Below, one piece after another: positions 49,417-57,992 of a stretch of 64,000 nt of DNA; positions within the stretch are counted from its first letter, which is position 1; the number at the start of each line of letters is the position of its first letter. Below the pieces are notes generated by a model. The model had not been told where the DNA came from. It made no database searches and saw only the letters and a list, made by a program, of their open reading frames with translations. The stretch comes from Microbacterium sp. GTDB lineage: Bacteria; Actinomycetota; Actinomycetes; Actinomycetales; Microbacteriaceae. The stretch covers positions 248,001-312,000 of the forward strand of contig NZ_JAFKIP010000005.1 of the NCBI RefSeq assembly GCF_017305435.1, written 5' to 3'. Position numbers and translations under genes: made by a program.

Positions 49417-49477
49417 GGGGATGCCGGTCCGCGCTCCGCGAGCCGGTCTGAGCTCGCGAGCGGCGCGCGCCGCGAAA

Positions 49478-49500
49478 GAGGTGGCCCGAAGTCCCACCTC
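49478..49500 (+). terminator. Hairpin after treY
   Basis: GAGGTGG (49478-49484) pairs with CCACCTC (49494-49500) around a 9-nt loop, 60 bp after the treY stop. Candidate terminator separating treY from the inserted operon. The 251-bp gap also holds GC-rich self-complementary words (GCTCGCGAGC) and the repeat at 49552. Confidence 0.4.
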
Positions 49501-49551
49501 CGGGGCGGCGAGGGCAGCCTTCGCGCCCCCTATTCCCCGAGCGCACGCTTT

Positions 49552-49591
49552 CTTACGTTTCATGACAGACCCTTACGTTCCGTGACCGCGG
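49552..49591 (+). repeat. 20-bp tandem pair before the nine-gene operon
   Basis: CTTACGTTTCATGACAGACC is followed directly by CTTACGTTCCGTGACCGCGG. The first 15 bases share CTTACGTT-C-TGAC. The pair lies about 80-115 bp upstream of the binding-protein gene, so it could be a tandem activator site or part of a repeat element at the cassette border. Confidence 0.6.
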
Positions 49592-49667
49592 ATTGGTGGC
49601 GCACCGGGGGCGGGTGGTGGGCTGAGGCATCCCGTTCACAGCCTCACCAGATTTCCAGGAGACTCCC

Positions 49668-51323
49668 ATGTCCCGCTTCACCCGCTCGACCCTCGTCGCG
49701 GCATCCGCCGTCGCGGTGGCGGCCCTCATCGCCGGCTGCGCGTCCGGTGCGGGGGCGCCCGCCGCGTCCGACACCGCCGCCGCGCCGCAGTCCGGCGGCA
49801 CGCTCAGCTACCTCGAGCCGCAGGCGTGGTCGACGCTGTACCCGCCGTCGGCCGGCTTCTACCCGAACGGCGGCATCGTGAACAACATCACCGACCGCCT
49901 GCTGTACCAGAACCCCGACACGCTCGAGCTCGAGCCCTGGATCGCGACCGACTACACGGTCAACGACGATGCCACCGAGTACACGTTCGACCTCCGCACC
50001 GATGTCACCTACTCCGACGGCTCGAAGCTCACCGCCGCGAACGTGGTGAAGAACATCGACCTCTACGGCAAGGGCGACACGGCCCGTGCGCTCCCCGTCT
50101 CCGAGGCGATCAACAACTACGACCACGGCGAGGTCGTCGACGACGACACGGTCGTCTTCCACTTCACCGCGCCCTCCCCGGGCTTCGCCCAGGCGGTGTC
50201 CACGATCAACTCCGGTCTGCTGTCGGATGCCACTCTCGATCTCGCGAGCGAAGGCTTCGGTCCCGGCAAGGCGAAGGACATCATCGGCAGCGGCCCGTTC
50301 GTCGTCTCCGGCGAGGAAATCGGCACCAAGACGAGCGTCACGGCGCGTGCGGACTACAACTGGGCGCCGCCCTCGCTCGAGCACCAGGGTGCCGCGTACC
50401 TCGACGGCATCGACTACATCGTGGCCGCCGAGAACAGCGTGCGCGTCGGCACCGTCGTCGCGGGGCAGGCCGACATCGCCCGCAACATCCCCGCTCCCGA
50501 TGAGGCGCAGTTCGCCGCTGGCGGGCTCTCGCTGCACGCGGCCGCCACGAACGGCGTCAACAACGGCCTGAGCTTCCGCTTCCGCGAGCCGCGGCTCGAA
50601 GACGTGCGCGTGCGCCAGGCGATCATCGCGGGCATCGACCGGCAGAAGATCGTCGACACGCTCTTCACTGCGAACTACCCGCTCGCGACCGGCGCACTCG
50701 CGAAGACGGCGCTCGGCTACGTCGACACGTCGAGCTACTACACGTACGACCCGGACAAGGCGGCGAAGCTGCTCGACGAGGCCGGGTGGACGCTCGGCGC
50801 CGACGGCATCCGTGAGAAGGACGGCGAGAAGCTCTCGCTCACCTTCAACGAGGCGCTGCCGCAGCCGCGCTCGAAGGACGTCGTTACCCTCATCCAGGAG
50901 CAGCTGAAGGAGATCGGCATCGAGGTGTCGCTGTTCGCCGGCGACATGGCCGCGCAGACCAAGGCGTCGACCGACCAGTCGACGATCCAGGTGTACCACT
51001 CGATGGTCGGACGCGCCGACTTCGACGTCCTGAAGTCGCAGTACTTCTCGAAGAACCGCAACACGCTGCTGAACCTCAACCCGGCCGATCAGACGGTCGG
51101 CGACCCCGAGCTCGACACGCTGCTGCTCGCGATCGCCTCCGAGCCGACGACCCCCGAGCGTCAGGCCGCGTCGGAGGCCGCGCAGAAGTACCTGGCCGAG
51201 AACGCCTACATCCTGCCGATCTTCGAGGAGCCCCAGGTCTTCGGCCTCACCGCCAAGGTCCACGGCTTCGACACCGAGTCGGTCGGCCGCCCGTCGTTCT
51301 ACTCCACCTGGCTCGCCGGCTGA
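49668..51323 (+). CDS. Peptide-type ABC transporter substrate-binding lipoprotein (SBP family 5)
   Basis: 551 residues; CAGGAGA 6-12 bp before ATG. Lipoprotein signal with lipobox LIAGC. Family 5 fold: GGTLSYLEPQAWSTLYPPSAGFYPNG, EYTFDLRTDVTYSDGSKLTAANVVKNID, VRQAIIAGIDRQKIVDTLF, YTYDPDKAAKLLDEAGW. The set of neighbours matches the conserved gene group typified by KPN_01854/KPN_01858, whose binding protein I recall as TIGR04028. Family 5 proteins bind peptides, opines, nickel chelates or other amides; the M20 hydrolase in this operon favours an amide ligand. Confidence 0.85.
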   Translation: MSRFTRSTLVAASAVAVAALIAGCASGAGAPAASDTAAAPQSGGTLSYLEPQAWSTLYPPSAGFYPNGGIVNNITDRLLYQNPDTLELEPWIATDYTVNDDATEYTFDLRTDVTYSDGSKLTAANVVKNIDLYGKGDTARALPVSEAINNYDHGEVVDDDTVVFHFTAPSPGFAQAVSTINSGLLSDATLDLASEGFGPGKAKDIIGSGPFVVSGEEIGTKTSVTARADYNWAPPSLEHQGAAYLDGIDYIVAAENSVRVGTVVAGQADIARNIPAPDEAQFAAGGLSLHAAATNGVNNGLSFRFREPRLEDVRVRQAIIAGIDRQKIVDTLFTANYPLATGALAKTALGYVDTSSYYTYDPDKAAKLLDEAGWTLGADGIREKDGEKLSLTFNEALPQPRSKDVVTLIQEQLKEIGIEVSLFAGDMAAQTKASTDQSTIQVYHSMVGRADFDVLKSQYFSKNRNTLLNLNPADQTVGDPELDTLLLAIASEPTTPERQAASEAAQKYLAENAYILPIFEEPQVFGLTAKVHGFDTESVGRPSFYSTWLAG

Positions 51324-51326
51324 TCC

Positions 51327-52385
51327 ATGTCGTATGTCCTTCGTCGTGTAGGCCAGGCGGTCATCGTCCTCGCCCTGGCCTACACGGCGGCCTATCTTCT
51401 CCTCGCGGCGCTGCCGGGCGATGCCATCATCGCCCGGTACGCGGCGCCGGAACTGGGGCTCACTCCGGACCAGATCCAGGCGATCCGCGAGGCCTACGGC
51501 GCCGATCAGCCGCTCATCGTCCAGTACGTGAAGTCGATCGCCGGGTTCCTCACGGGCGATTTCGGGTACTCGGTGGCGAGCGGCGCGGCGGTCTCCGACC
51601 TCATCGCGACGGCCCTGCCGCAGACGCTCGTGCTCGCCGTGCTCGGCCTCGTCGTCGCGGTCTTCCTCGCCGTGACGATCGCGTTCACCGCGACGTACGG
51701 CGCGGGCGGGGCGCTCCGCCGGGTGTTCCGCAGCCTCCCGCCGTTCTTCGTGTCGCTTCCGGTGTTCTGGATCGGCATCATCCTCATCCAGATCTTCTCG
51801 TTCCGACTGGGGCTCGTGCCCGTCATCGGCGCGGACCCCGTGCAGGCGCTCATCCTCCCCGTGGCGACCCTCGCGATCCCCATCGCGGCGCCCCTCGCGC
51901 AGGTGCTCATCCGCTCGATCGACGAAGTACGCGAACAGCCGTTCGTCACGGTCGTCCGCGCGCGCGGCGCCTCCACCTCGTGGCTGCTGTGGCGCAACGT
52001 CGCCCGGAACGCCCTCCTCCCGACCCTCACGATGGCCGGGCTCCTCTTCGGTGAGCTCGTCGGCGGCGCCGTCGTCACCGAGACCGTCTTCGCCCGCGCC
52101 GGCATCGGCCAGCTCACCGCGCAGGCGGTCGCGAACCGCGACACTCCCGTCCTCCTCGCCGTCGTCGTGATCTCGACCGTCGCCTTCGTCGTCATCAACC
52201 TCATCGTCGACCTGCTCTACCCCGTTCTCGATGCGCGCCTGCGCACAGCCTCGACCGGCACCAGGTCGACCGGCGGCACGGCGGCCGGTGCGCGCCCCCG
52301 CGGCCGCTCGCGCACCCCCTCCGGCACTGCGCCCTCGGGCACGGAGCCGGAGCGCATCCCCGTCTCGGCAGGAGGAGCCCGATGA
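51327..52385 (+). CDS. Peptide-type ABC transporter permease (DppB type)
   Basis: 352 residues, 3 bp after the binding protein gene. Six helices with the DppB pattern: RRVGQAVIVLALAYTAAYLLLAALPGD, IVQYVKSIAGFLTGDFGYS, and the EAA loop YVTVVRARGAS (here FVTVVRARGASTSWLLWRNVARNALLP). A 45-residue Arg/Pro/Thr cytosolic tail is longer than usual. Overlaps the next gene by 4 bp. Confidence 0.92.
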   Translation: MSYVLRRVGQAVIVLALAYTAAYLLLAALPGDAIIARYAAPELGLTPDQIQAIREAYGADQPLIVQYVKSIAGFLTGDFGYSVASGAAVSDLIATALPQTLVLAVLGLVVAVFLAVTIAFTATYGAGGALRRVFRSLPPFFVSLPVFWIGIILIQIFSFRLGLVPVIGADPVQALILPVATLAIPIAAPLAQVLIRSIDEVREQPFVTVVRARGASTSWLLWRNVARNALLPTLTMAGLLFGELVGGAVVTETVFARAGIGQLTAQAVANRDTPVLLAVVVISTVAFVVINLIVDLLYPVLDARLRTASTGTRSTGGTAAGARPRGRSRTPSGTAPSGTEPERIPVSAGGAR

Positions 52386-53257
52386 CCGCTCTCGCCACGA
52401 CCGCCGGCCTCACCGAGGACCCGATCGGGACATCCCCCGACCGCCGCATCGCGTGGCGGAGCCTCCTCTCCCGCGCCGGCTTCGTCGTCCCGGCGCTCGT
52501 CATCCTCCTCGCTCTCCTGTGGGCGCTGTTCCCCGCGCTGTTCACGTCGCAGAGCCCGACGGAGACCGTCGCCCCGGCGCTGCAGGCGCCGACCGCGGAG
52601 CACTGGTTCGGCACGGATGCCACGGGCCGCGACCTCTACGCGCGGGTCGTCTACGGGGCATCCAACTCGATCCTCGGCGCGCTCGTCGCCGTCCTCGTCG
52701 GTCTCCTCGTGGGCACCGCGATCGGTGTCACGGGCGGAGCGGTCGGCGGAGCGGTCGATGAGGTGCTCATGCGCGTCGTCGACGTCCTCCTCGCGATCCC
52801 CGGGCTCCTCCTGTCGCTCAGCGTCGTGATCCTGCTCGGGTTCGGCACGGCGAGCGCCGCCGTCGCGGTCGGAGTCACTTCCATCGCGGTCTTCGCGCGA
52901 CTGGCGCGCTCGCGCGTCGTGAGCGTGCGGGTCACCGACTACGTCGAGGCCGCCTACGGCTCGGGCGGCACCTTCTTCGGCGTGCTGTGGCGGCACGTGC
53001 TGCCGAACTCGCTCACGCCCGTCATCGCGCTCGCCGCCCTTCAGTTCGGGTCCGCGATCCTGCAGATCTCGACGCTCGGGTTCCTGGGCTACGGGGCTCC
53101 GCCGCCGACGCCCGAATGGGGCCTGCTCATCGCGGAGGGCCGCAACTACGTCGCGACGGCGTGGTGGCTGACGGTCCTCCCGGGTGTCGTCGTCGTCCTC
53201 GTCGTCCTCGCGACCAATCGCCTCAGCCAGGCACTCCGAGGAGGGGATGCCGCATGA
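52382..53257 (+). CDS. Peptide-type ABC transporter permease (DppC type)
   Basis: 291 residues; ATGA overlap on both sides. DppC pattern: WFGTDATGRDLYARVVYGASNSI, then helices and the EAA loop YVEAAYGSGGTFFGVLWRHVLPNSLTPVI, with WGLLIAEGRNYVATAWWLTVLPG at the end. Forms the import channel with the DppB-type protein. Confidence 0.93.
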   Translation: MTALATTAGLTEDPIGTSPDRRIAWRSLLSRAGFVVPALVILLALLWALFPALFTSQSPTETVAPALQAPTAEHWFGTDATGRDLYARVVYGASNSILGALVAVLVGLLVGTAIGVTGGAVGGAVDEVLMRVVDVLLAIPGLLLSLSVVILLGFGTASAAVAVGVTSIAVFARLARSRVVSVRVTDYVEAAYGSGGTFFGVLWRHVLPNSLTPVIALAALQFGSAILQISTLGFLGYGAPPPTPEWGLLIAEGRNYVATAWWLTVLPGVVVVLVVLATNRLSQALRGGDAA

Positions 53258-54987
53258 GCGTGCAGCCGCTGCTGTCCATCCGCGACCTTGCCGTGCAGTA
53301 CCGCACGAGGCGAGGACCGGTCGATGCCGTCCGCGGGGTCTCCTTCGACGTCGAGGCGGGGTCGGTCACGGCGCTCGTCGGCGAGTCGGGATCGGGGAAG
53401 ACGACGGTCGCCCAGACTGTCATCGGCCTGCTCGCCTCGAACGGCGCGGTCACCGCCGGCAGCATCCGCCTCGCGGAGCGCACCGACGGGCTCACCGACC
53501 TCGTCGGCCTGTCCGAGCGCCGCTGGCGGCACCTGCGCGGGCGCTGCATCGCCCTCATCCCGCAGGACCCGGGCAACTCGCTCAACCCGGTCGCGACGAT
53601 CGGCTGGTCGGTCGGCGAGGCCCTCCGCATCCACGGCTGGAAGGATGCCGCGAAGATCCGCGCACGCGTCCTGGACCTCCTCGAGCGCGTCGGACTCGAC
53701 GATCCCGAAGCCCGTGCGCGCCAGTACCCGCATGAGCTCTCGGGCGGCATGCGTCAGCGCGTCCTGATCGCCGCCGCGCTCGCCCTCGAGCCCGAGCTGA
53801 TCATCGCCGACGAGCCGACGAGCGCGCTCGATGTCACGGTGCAGCGGACGGTGCTGGACCTTCTCGACGAGCTTCGCGCGGAGACGGGCACCGGCATCCT
53901 CTTCATCACGCACGACCTCGCCGTCGCCGCCGACCGCTCCGACCGGATCGTCGTCATGCGCGGCGGCACCGTGCAGGAGGCGGGGGAGACCGCGGCGGTC
54001 CTGACGGCGCCCGCGTCTCCGTACACGCGGACGCTCCTCGCCGACGCCCCCTCGCTCGCCCGCGTCGTCGAACGCACGGCGCCGGTCGCCGCGCGGGCGG
54101 TCGACACAGGTGCGGATGCCGCGGATGGCGCCGGTGCCGCCGAGCCCCGCGCCCTGGTCGAGGTCGCCCACCTGACGCAGGAGTTCCGCCGCCCGGGGCG
54201 CGCGCCCTTCCTCGCCGTGGACGACGTGTCCTTCTCGGTGGCGCGCGGGACGACGCACGCGCTCGTCGGTGAGTCGGGATCGGGCAAGACGACGACGGGG
54301 CGCGCGGTCGCGGGCTTCCGCGCGCCGACGACGGGTCTCGTCCGGGTCGGCGACACCGACGTGACCGCGCTGGGGTCCGGGCGGGCGCGACGTGCGTTCC
54401 ACCGGAGCACCCAGCTCGTCTACCAGAACCCGTACGCGTCGCTCGACCCGCGGCAGAGCATCGCCGACATCCTGACCGAGCCGCTGCGCAACTTCGACAT
54501 CGGCACGCGTGCGGAACGCGCCGATCGCGTCGCGCATCATCTCGAGCTCGTGTCGCTCGCGCCCGAGATCGCGGCGCGGCATCCTCGTGAGCTCTCCGGC
54601 GGTCAGCGCCAGCGCGTCGCGATCGCCCGCGCGCTGATCGTCGAGCCCGAGCTCGTCGTGCTCGATGAGGCCGTGTCAGCGCTCGACGTCACGGTGCAGG
54701 CGCAGATCCTGCGGCTGCTCGCGCGGCTGCAGGAGGAGCTGGGCCTCACCTACGTGTTCATCTCGCACGACCTCGCCGTCGTGCGGCAGATCTCCGACAC
54801 GGTGTCGGTGCTGCAGCGCGGTCGTCAGGTCGAATACGGCTCGGCGCAGTCGGTCTTCGACGACCCGCAGCATCCGTACACGAAGGAGCTGCTCGCGGCG
54901 ATCCCCGGCGCGTCCCTGCGCGCGCCCGACCCCCACGAGGCCGATCCCCATAAGGCCGATCCCTACAAAGAAGAGGTGTCCGTATGA
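53254..54987 (+). CDS. Fused dual ATP-binding protein of the peptide-type ABC importer
   Basis: 577 residues from ATG 53254. Two full ATPase modules in one chain: Walker A GESGSGKTT at about 42 and again at about 342; signatures LSGGMRQRV and LSGGQRQRVAIARAL; Walker B ELIIADEPTSALD and ELVVLDEAVSALD. In module 2 the usual EP after D is EA (LDEAVSALD), still with the catalytic Glu. Equivalent to DppD-DppF fused. The tail DPHEADPHKADPYKEEVSV contains a short D-P-H/Y repeat. Confidence 0.93.
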   Translation: MSVQPLLSIRDLAVQYRTRRGPVDAVRGVSFDVEAGSVTALVGESGSGKTTVAQTVIGLLASNGAVTAGSIRLAERTDGLTDLVGLSERRWRHLRGRCIALIPQDPGNSLNPVATIGWSVGEALRIHGWKDAAKIRARVLDLLERVGLDDPEARARQYPHELSGGMRQRVLIAAALALEPELIIADEPTSALDVTVQRTVLDLLDELRAETGTGILFITHDLAVAADRSDRIVVMRGGTVQEAGETAAVLTAPASPYTRTLLADAPSLARVVERTAPVAARAVDTGADAADGAGAAEPRALVEVAHLTQEFRRPGRAPFLAVDDVSFSVARGTTHALVGESGSGKTTTGRAVAGFRAPTTGLVRVGDTDVTALGSGRARRAFHRSTQLVYQNPYASLDPRQSIADILTEPLRNFDIGTRAERADRVAHHLELVSLAPEIAARHPRELSGGQRQRVAIARALIVEPELVVLDEAVSALDVTVQAQILRLLARLQEELGLTYVFISHDLAVVRQISDTVSVLQRGRQVEYGSAQSVFDDPQHPYTKELLAAIPGASLRAPDPHEADPHKADPYKEEVSV

Positions 54988-56060
54988 CCGGCCCCAGACT
55001 CGGGTTCTTCACCCGCCTGCTCGAGGACGCACCCGCTGCGGACCGCTACCGGTTCGCGCTCGAGCAGATCGATCAGGCCGAGCGGAGCGGCTTCGCCTCG
55101 GCGTGGATCGCGCAGCACCACTTCGGCGCGGACGAGGGCGGCCTGCCGTCGCCCTTCGTGCTGCTGGCGGCCGCGGCCGCGCGAACGTCGCGCATCGCGC
55201 TCGCGACGGGCGTCATCACGCTCCCGATCGACGACCCGCTCCGCGTCGCGGAGGATGCCGTCGTCCTCGATCAGCTGAGCGGCGGACGCGTCCAGCTGGG
55301 GCTCGCGACGGGAGGCACACCGTCGTCGTTCGCGGCGTTCGGACGCGAGTCCGACCGTCGGCGCGAGATCTTCGCGGAGCACTTCGAGGTGCTGCTCGAC
55401 GCGCTCGGCGGTCGCGGCATCCGCGGCACCGATTCGCACATCTATCCTGCCGCCGGCGACCTCGGCGAACGCATCTGGCAGGCGACGTTCTCGGTGGACG
55501 GCGGACGCCGCGCCGGCGAACGCGGCGACGGGCTGCTGCTCTCGCGCACGCAGCCGCGCGGCGAGGCGGGTCCGGATGCGCCGCTGCACACGCTGCAGCT
55601 GCCGATCATTGCGGCGTACCGCGACGCGCTCCCCGAAGGGGCGCCCGTGCGCATCCTCGCGTCGCGGACGGCCGTCGTCGTCGACCCGGAGAACCGCACC
55701 CGCGCTTTCGAGCTCGCCGAGGTCGGGCTCCGTCAGCTCGCGACGTCCCTCCTGGGCTTCGACCCGGCCGGCCTCTCCATCGACGACCTCGCGCGCCTCA
55801 CCGACACGCACATCGGCACCGTCGACGAGGTCGTCGCCTCGCTCCAGGCCGACGCGTCGCTCGCGGAGGTGACCGACGTGTCGTTCCAGGTGCACTCGGT
55901 CGCCGCGACCCACGAGTTGACCCTGCGCTCGCTCGAGCTCCTCGCCGACGAGGTCGCCCCCCGCCTCGGGTTCGCGACCGGGCCGGATGCCGCCGCCGAT
56001 CTCCACGCCGCACACCGTGCCCTCGTGGCCGCCGCCCCCGCTCAGGAAGGAACCCGATGA
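54984..56060 (+). CDS. Luciferase-like FMN-dependent monooxygenase (KPN_01858 type)
   Basis: 358 residues; ATGA overlap with the ATPase gene. Bacterial luciferase-like barrel: GFFTRLLEDAPAADRYRFALEQIDQAERSGFASAWIAQHHFGADEGGLPSPFVLLAAAAARTSRIALATGVITLPIDDPLRVAEDAVVLDQLSGGRVQLGLATGG. This agrees with the putative FMN-dependent monooxygenase family I know as TIGR04027. Uses FMNH2 and oxygen supplied by a separate reductase, not encoded here. Probably oxidises the imported ligand, for example cleaving a C-S or C-N bond. Confidence 0.85.
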   Translation: MTGPRLGFFTRLLEDAPAADRYRFALEQIDQAERSGFASAWIAQHHFGADEGGLPSPFVLLAAAAARTSRIALATGVITLPIDDPLRVAEDAVVLDQLSGGRVQLGLATGGTPSSFAAFGRESDRRREIFAEHFEVLLDALGGRGIRGTDSHIYPAAGDLGERIWQATFSVDGGRRAGERGDGLLLSRTQPRGEAGPDAPLHTLQLPIIAAYRDALPEGAPVRILASRTAVVVDPENRTRAFELAEVGLRQLATSLLGFDPAGLSIDDLARLTDTHIGTVDEVVASLQADASLAEVTDVSFQVHSVAATHELTLRSLELLADEVAPRLGFATGPDAAADLHAAHRALVAAAPAQEGTR

Positions 56061-56728
56061 CCACCCCCACCGCGACCGCGGCCGACATCATCGATCTGCT
56101 CGCCGGCATCGCCCCCGGCGCCCCGCTCGCCGCCGTGCGGGATCAGCGCGCGCAGGCGCGCGAGAACGCCCAGCGCAGCTTCGCGGCGCTGCTCGAACCC
56201 GCCGAGCCCGGCACGTTCCCGCTCGCCGAGCGCTACGCCGTCGCCGCCTTCGTCGCGCAGCTGCACGGCTTCGGCGCGGCGACGGCGTTCTACGGAGACC
56301 TGCTCGGCGATGAAGCGCCGGAGCTCGTCGCGCCGGTCGCGGCCGCCGCTGCAGTCGCAGCGAGCGACGGCCCCTACGGCGAGTACCGGGAGCCGAAGCT
56401 CGCGGCCGAGTCGACGCCCGGCCTGCGGTGGTCGGCGGAGGCGGCGGATGCCGCGGCATCCGGAGCGCTCGGCGCGCGCCTCGCAGCGGCCTTCGCGCAC
56501 ACGCACCTGCTCGTCTTCCGCCCGCGCGAGGCGCGTGCCGATGCGCTCCGCGCGCTCGCGGACGCGTCGTGGAGCGCCGACGACATCGTCTCGCTGTCGC
56601 AGCTCGTCGCGTTCCTCTCCTTCCAGCTGCGGCTCGCATGGGGGCTGCGCGTGCTCGCCGCCGCATCCGACGGCGCCGTGGCCGCCTCGACCGCTTCCGC
56701 CGCCTCGACCGAAGGAGCCCTCCGATGA
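56057..56728 (+). CDS. CMD-domain protein (Avi_7170 type)
   Basis: 223 residues; ATGA overlaps at both ends. All-helical, Ala-rich: IIDLLAGIAPGAPLAAVRDQRAQARENAQRSFAALLEPAEPGTFPLAERYAVAAFVAQLHG. The middle and C-terminal part resembles carboxymuconolactone decarboxylase-like folds but lacks the CxxC pair seen in the next protein. In known relatives this gene and the next occur together (recalled as TIGR04029 and TIGR04030). It may pair with the next protein as a non-redox partner subunit. Confidence 0.75.
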   Translation: MTTPTATAADIIDLLAGIAPGAPLAAVRDQRAQARENAQRSFAALLEPAEPGTFPLAERYAVAAFVAQLHGFGAATAFYGDLLGDEAPELVAPVAAAAAVAASDGPYGEYREPKLAAESTPGLRWSAEAADAAASGALGARLAAAFAHTHLLVFRPREARADALRALADASWSADDIVSLSQLVAFLSFQLRLAWGLRVLAAASDGAVAASTASAASTEGALR

Positions 56729-57345
56729 CCGCGCTCGTGACCGACTACCCCGACCTCGCCCGGCCCGAGGCGTTCACCCAGCAGGGTCTCGGCTGGGTGC
56801 CGTGGCTCGAGCCCGTCGCCGAGGACGCCCTCACCGACGTCCAGCGCGAGGCCCTCATCGAGCCCGCGCGCGCGAAGATGCCGTACTTCCGGCTGCTCGC
56901 CCGCGACCCCGCCGCCCTGCACGCGCGCACCCTCACCGATCTCGACATCTTCTTCAACGTCTCGGGCGGCATCGGCCGAGCCGAGCGGGAGCTCGCCGCC
57001 GCGGCCACCTCGCGCCGGAACGGATGCGTCTTCTGCGCGTCGGTGCACGCCGCCGCAGCGACGCGCGAGTCGGGCCGTGAAGCCGACGTGCAGCGCCTGC
57101 TCGACGAGGGCGTGGACGCCGATCTCGGCGACGAGACGTGGAACGCGGTCGTCGCGGCATCCGTCGCCCTCGCCGAGACGCCGCTCGCGTTCGGCGAAGC
57201 CGACATCGCGCGCCTGCGCGCCGCGGGCCTCGACGACGCCGAGATCGTCGACGTCATCGGCGGCGCCGCCTTCTTCAACTGGGCGAACCGGCTCATGCTG
57301 TCGCTCGGCGAACCCGAAGTTCCCACCCGACAGCGAGGCAACTGA
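56725..57345 (+). CDS. Alkylhydroperoxidase domain protein (Avi_7169 type)
   Basis: 206 residues. AhpD-type motif RRNGCVFCASVHAAAA at about 98-112 gives the redox Cys pair and His (C-x2-C-x3-H). Helical fold with DLDIFFNVSGGIGRAERELAAAATS before and IVDVIGGAAFFNWANRLMLSLGEP after. AhpD-like proteins reduce peroxides or act as thiol redox partners; next to a flavin monooxygenase it could remove peroxide by-products or an oxidised thiol product. Coupled on both sides. Confidence 0.83.
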   Translation: MTALVTDYPDLARPEAFTQQGLGWVPWLEPVAEDALTDVQREALIEPARAKMPYFRLLARDPAALHARTLTDLDIFFNVSGGIGRAERELAAAATSRRNGCVFCASVHAAAATRESGREADVQRLLDEGVDADLGDETWNAVVAASVALAETPLAFGEADIARLRAAGLDDAEIVDVIGGAAFFNWANRLMLSLGEPEVPTRQRGN

Positions 57346-57992
57346 TGAGCATCCCCACCCTTCTCGACCACGTCGTCATCGCCGGCCCCGACCTCGGCGC
57401 CCTCATCGACTGGTTCGCCGAGCGCACCGGCGTCGTCGCGGCCCCCGGCGGCGCGCACCCGACCGGCACCGCGAACGCGCTCGTCGCCCTCACGGTCGAC
57501 GGTGCGCGCGGACCGCAGTACATCGAGCTCATCGGCCCGAACCCCGATCGCGCCGAGCCCGAGCTCCCCGCGACCTTCGGGATCTCGTCGCTCGCCGCCC
57601 CCGCGGTGCAGGCCTACGCCGTGCACCCGGCCGACATCGAGGCGACGGTCGCCGCGGCACGCGCGGGCGGCTACGACCCGGGCGACGTCAGCGATCTGTC
57701 GCGTCGCACCCCCGACGGCACGCTGCTCGAATGGCGCCTCACCCGCGGCGAGGACCGTCGCATCGACGTGCCGTTCCTGATCGACTGGGGCACGACGCCG
57801 CAGCCGGGGCTCAGCGACATCCCCGCGATCGAGCTCGTCTCGCTCGTGCGCACCGAGCCCGACCCGGCGCCGCTGCGCGAGGTCCTCGGTGCATTCGGGC
57901 TCGGCGATGGACTCGCCGAGGTCGTCGCGGGCGACGCGCCGGGCTTCCGGCTGACGCTGCGCACGGCCGCCGGGGAGATCGTCGAGCTGTGA
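57345..57992 (+). CDS. VOC (glyoxalase-like) family protein
   Basis: 215 residues; ATG overlaps the previous stop by one base. Start LLDHVVIAGPDLGALIDWFAERTGV with metal-ligand His, and YIELIGPNPDRAE give a glyoxalase-like half; a second half (IPAIELVSLVRTEPDPAPLREVLGAF) follows with the C-terminal EIVEL. Pattern like glyoxalase_3-type domains. May bind or rearrange an intermediate. Overlaps the hydrolase gene by 4 bp. Confidence 0.78.
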   Translation: MSIPTLLDHVVIAGPDLGALIDWFAERTGVVAAPGGAHPTGTANALVALTVDGARGPQYIELIGPNPDRAEPELPATFGISSLAAPAVQAYAVHPADIEATVAAARAGGYDPGDVSDLSRRTPDGTLLEWRLTRGEDRRIDVPFLIDWGTTPQPGLSDIPAIELVSLVRTEPDPAPLREVLGAFGLGDGLAEVVAGDAPGFRLTLRTAAGEIVEL